A DNA stretch of 64,000 nucleotides. It comes from Salvator merianae (taxonomy: Eukaryota > Chordata > Lepidosauria > Squamata > Teiidae). The translations under genes and the position numbers were made by a program. The DNA is taken from contig QVOM02000042.1 of assembly GCA_003586115.2 (NCBI GenBank), positions 41,023,483-41,087,482 of the forward strand. Reading direction: 5' to 3'. A model generated the notes under the pieces. It worked only from the letters and a program-made list of their open reading frames with translations, did not search any database and was not told the origin of the DNA. Shown here in pieces: positions 62,378 through 64,000 of the stretch. Position 1 is the first letter of the stretch; each line of letters opens with the position of its first letter.

Positions 62378-62772
62378 TGTTTCCACATGGGACTAGACTG
62401 TCCCATGCTAGGGAGGGTCAAACTAGTCTGAAAAAGGTGACCTGTCCCAAGGTGTGATGGGTTGCCACTGGGTCACTACAGGACTCTCCTTATTGCGGAC
62501 AGCACAGCACAGCACAGCACAGACCGTGGAAGCATACTGTATGCATGCTCACTATGGTCTGATATACCAAAGTAGTCCACTTATAGACTACTTTTTGAAG
62601 AGTGTACTGGTAGAGCAGGATATGGCACTGTTTTAGTGCCATATCCCACTCCACGGCCTAGTGTGTTGTGGAAAGATCACTTTCCTGGGAGAGGGAAGGG
62701 TAGCCTAAAGTATCCTGGTCCAGAGTGCAAAGCATTCATACTATGGACCACCCTGGTGCAGAAAGGATAAAA
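62378..62772. mobile_element. Possible MITE
   Basis: Right end CCTGGTGCAGAAAGGAT. The interior hairpin GGATATGGCACTG, then CAGTGCCATATCC-like sequence at 62619-62648, suggests a foldback element. Left boundary guessed at the TTTCCACATGG motif. Confidence 0.35.
62499..62522. repeat. AGCAC microsatellite
   Basis: About four to five perfect pentanucleotide units. Confidence 0.85.
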
Positions 62773-62903
62773 AGAATCCACTTACATAACAAGTACGCTA
62801 CGCAATTCTAAATCAAAAAAATGTCCTGGTTTATACCTTTGAGTGTAAGCATACCCAAGGTTGGGAATGATTATTCTACTAGATCAGAGCTGGACACTCT
62901 GGG

Positions 62904-63520
62904 CCTTTTCGCACTTAGCGAGTGGAACGTTCCTGTCCGTTCGCTGGAACGGAGCTTTCGCACTGCCGCGGGTGCGCGCCTCACCCAATCCGAACCACAT
63001 CGTACCCGATTCGTACCTGATCCTGGGTAAGGCTAGACAAGTAAAAGCTTGTCTTCATTCCGACCTGCGCAATGGAGCGAAGATCGGGCACGGTGCTTTC
63101 ACACTCCCGTCTGCATTTGAAATGGCAGCCGGGCGTGGCTGGCGCGGCTGCGCATGCGTGGTCTGAAGCTTCACACCCCGGTCCGCTGCTCCGTACCCCG
63201 GTCCGCTGCTTCGTGCCCGGGATAGCCCTTTGGGCATGGCAGCCTAGCTGCCGTTATGAAGCCGGCTCCATAAGGAGCCCTCTGGTTACAAAGCAGAGCT
63301 TGATGGTACGGAGTGCGGTACCAAACTAGCGGATGCCATTCGCACTGTTCCCTCTGCTGGTCAGCTTCGGGTCCATTCCTCTGGCTGGGAGTGCGAATGG
63401 CAGCCAGCGTTCTCCAACCCCTCCGCTCCGAAGCCAACTACTGGGAACGGACTACGGATTCGGACTATTCCAGACAAGTTGTTGGCCTGAGGTGTAGAAG
63501 CGATGCTTATAGTCTGAACA
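62904..63520. mobile_element. CpG-rich block with MITE-type left end
   Basis: Begins GGGCCTTTTCGCACTTAGC, matching the terminal repeat of the other MITEs here. It is much richer in CpG than the surrounding AT-rich DNA. CCCCGGTCCGCTGCTCCGTA is tandemly repeated at 63177 and 63196 with small changes. CCATTCGCACTG and GGGAGTGCGAATGG near 63336 and 63389 are inverted. The right terminal repeat is not identified. A CpG island is the alternative; no exon or promoter elements support that. Confidence 0.5.
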
Positions 63521-64000
63521 GTAAGCATCACGCTTTCTTTCTCCAATGCTGATGTTATGGAACTAGCAAGTCAGAAGTAATCTTTGGCATGCAGGCTGCC
63601 AAAGTCTGGTGTTTTGCCAACCGAATTTTGTCTTTCCCTCTTGTATCCTGGGGCCTAGTTCAGTACGGTAAATGTTCGTCTTTGAATTATGCTGTCATTT
63701 CATAGGTCCAAACCAGGAGCCTTTGCTGTAGGCTGAAACTTGTGTTGAATCAAATGTGCCTCTAAAACACTTGAAGTTTATTTTCTAGAATCCCAAGATG
63801 CCTGAACATACTCAGATGCCTCTGGATTCTGGAATGCTAATGAAGTCATCAGTTGTAACTCATTCGGAATTATGTCCTGAAAAATAATGACCAGACCTAA
63901 CACATTCTTTCCATGCGTGAGTCTGTAAGTACAAAAGTCATTTTTAGAATTGTAACACCCATGATCCTTCATCAGAAGGTCTAAGGATAATGGGAGCTGT

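Larger units (their letters stand above)
44582..64000 (-). other. PCSK5: PCSK5 intron, upstream end not reached (at least 19.4 kb)
   Basis: Sequence 5' of the oxyanion exon on the minus strand. I looked for the expected preceding peptide, with the convertase WGPDDDGKTVDGP-type motif, and did not find it, so the intron probably runs past the window edge. Repeats are listed separately. No gene or clear repeat is seen in 44590-45930, 47180-48940, 51900-54600, 55160-55990, 56360-57300, 58500-60430 and 63540-64000. Confidence 0.75.

Noticed and set aside
62904..63520. Promoter CpG island with a first exon
   Set aside because: Left end matches the local transposon terminal repeat, and no exon, start codon context or core promoter motif could be supported.
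1..64000. CRISPR array, operon, phage or other prokaryotic system
   Set aside because: Spliced vertebrate exons and eukaryotic retroelements throughout; repeats are transposon ends, not regularly spaced identical repeats.

Overview
The window is vertebrate nuclear DNA, almost certainly from a squamate reptile (lizard or snake). It holds about 64 kb of one protein-coding gene, proprotein convertase subtilisin/kexin type 5 (PCSK5), on the minus strand. Three short exons are visible, at 44581-44369, 31853-31753 and 282-179 in transcript order. They join in frame with canonical splice sites. They encode the C-terminal half of the subtilisin-like catalytic domain, including the oxyanion-hole Asn and the catalytic Ser. 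The exons total 418 bp; everything else is intron. I found no exon of the gene upstream of 44581, so that intron covers at least 19.4 kb here.

The squamate assignment is inferred from the repeats: a BovB-type RTE LINE remnant (24480-25315), several CR1 and L2-like LINE fragments, a decayed L1-like element, a tRNA-headed SINE, and many short non-autonomous DNA transposons. No bacterial, plasmid or phage signature is present. Nearly all open frames of 60-160 codons are chance frames or fragments of dead transposons.

Layout on the + strand. 0-0.3 kb: PCSK5 exon. 1.6-5.6 kb: minus-strand L1-like ORF2 remnant interrupted by a MITE. 5.7-6.0 kb: SINE. 6.9-7.3 kb: palindromic MITE. 10-18 kb: dense MITEs, with two hairpin copies at 14.0-14.5 kb. 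18.5-29.7 kb: MITEs (one nested insertion), CR1 3' ends and the BovB remnant. 30-31.4 kb: MITEs and a four-unit telomere-like motif. 31.75 kb: catalytic-Ser PCSK5 exon. 33.6 kb: near-perfect GC-rich hAT-type hairpin. 34.4-38 kb: L2-like LINE (+) and CR1 LINE (-). 40.6-42.9 kb: further L2-like and R2/R4-like fragments. 43.7 kb: GA/GAAA microsatellite. 44.4 kb: PCSK5 exon. 46-47 kb: CR1 (+). 49-52 kb: short palindromic MITEs and a Tigger-like element. 54.6-55 kb: tandem MITE. 57-58.5 kb: LINE tails and a MITE. 60.4-61.85 kb: nested and adjacent MITEs. 62.9-63.5 kb: CpG-rich block with a MITE-like left end.

I see no new gene system. The most informative non-coding signals are the self-consistent transposon insertions: target-site duplications, nested insertions checked against uninterrupted relatives in the same window, and a 123-bp hairpin with an exact 8-bp duplication. 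Repeat family names are inferred from terminal sequences, duplication length and recognisable protein fragments, because no repeat library was available.
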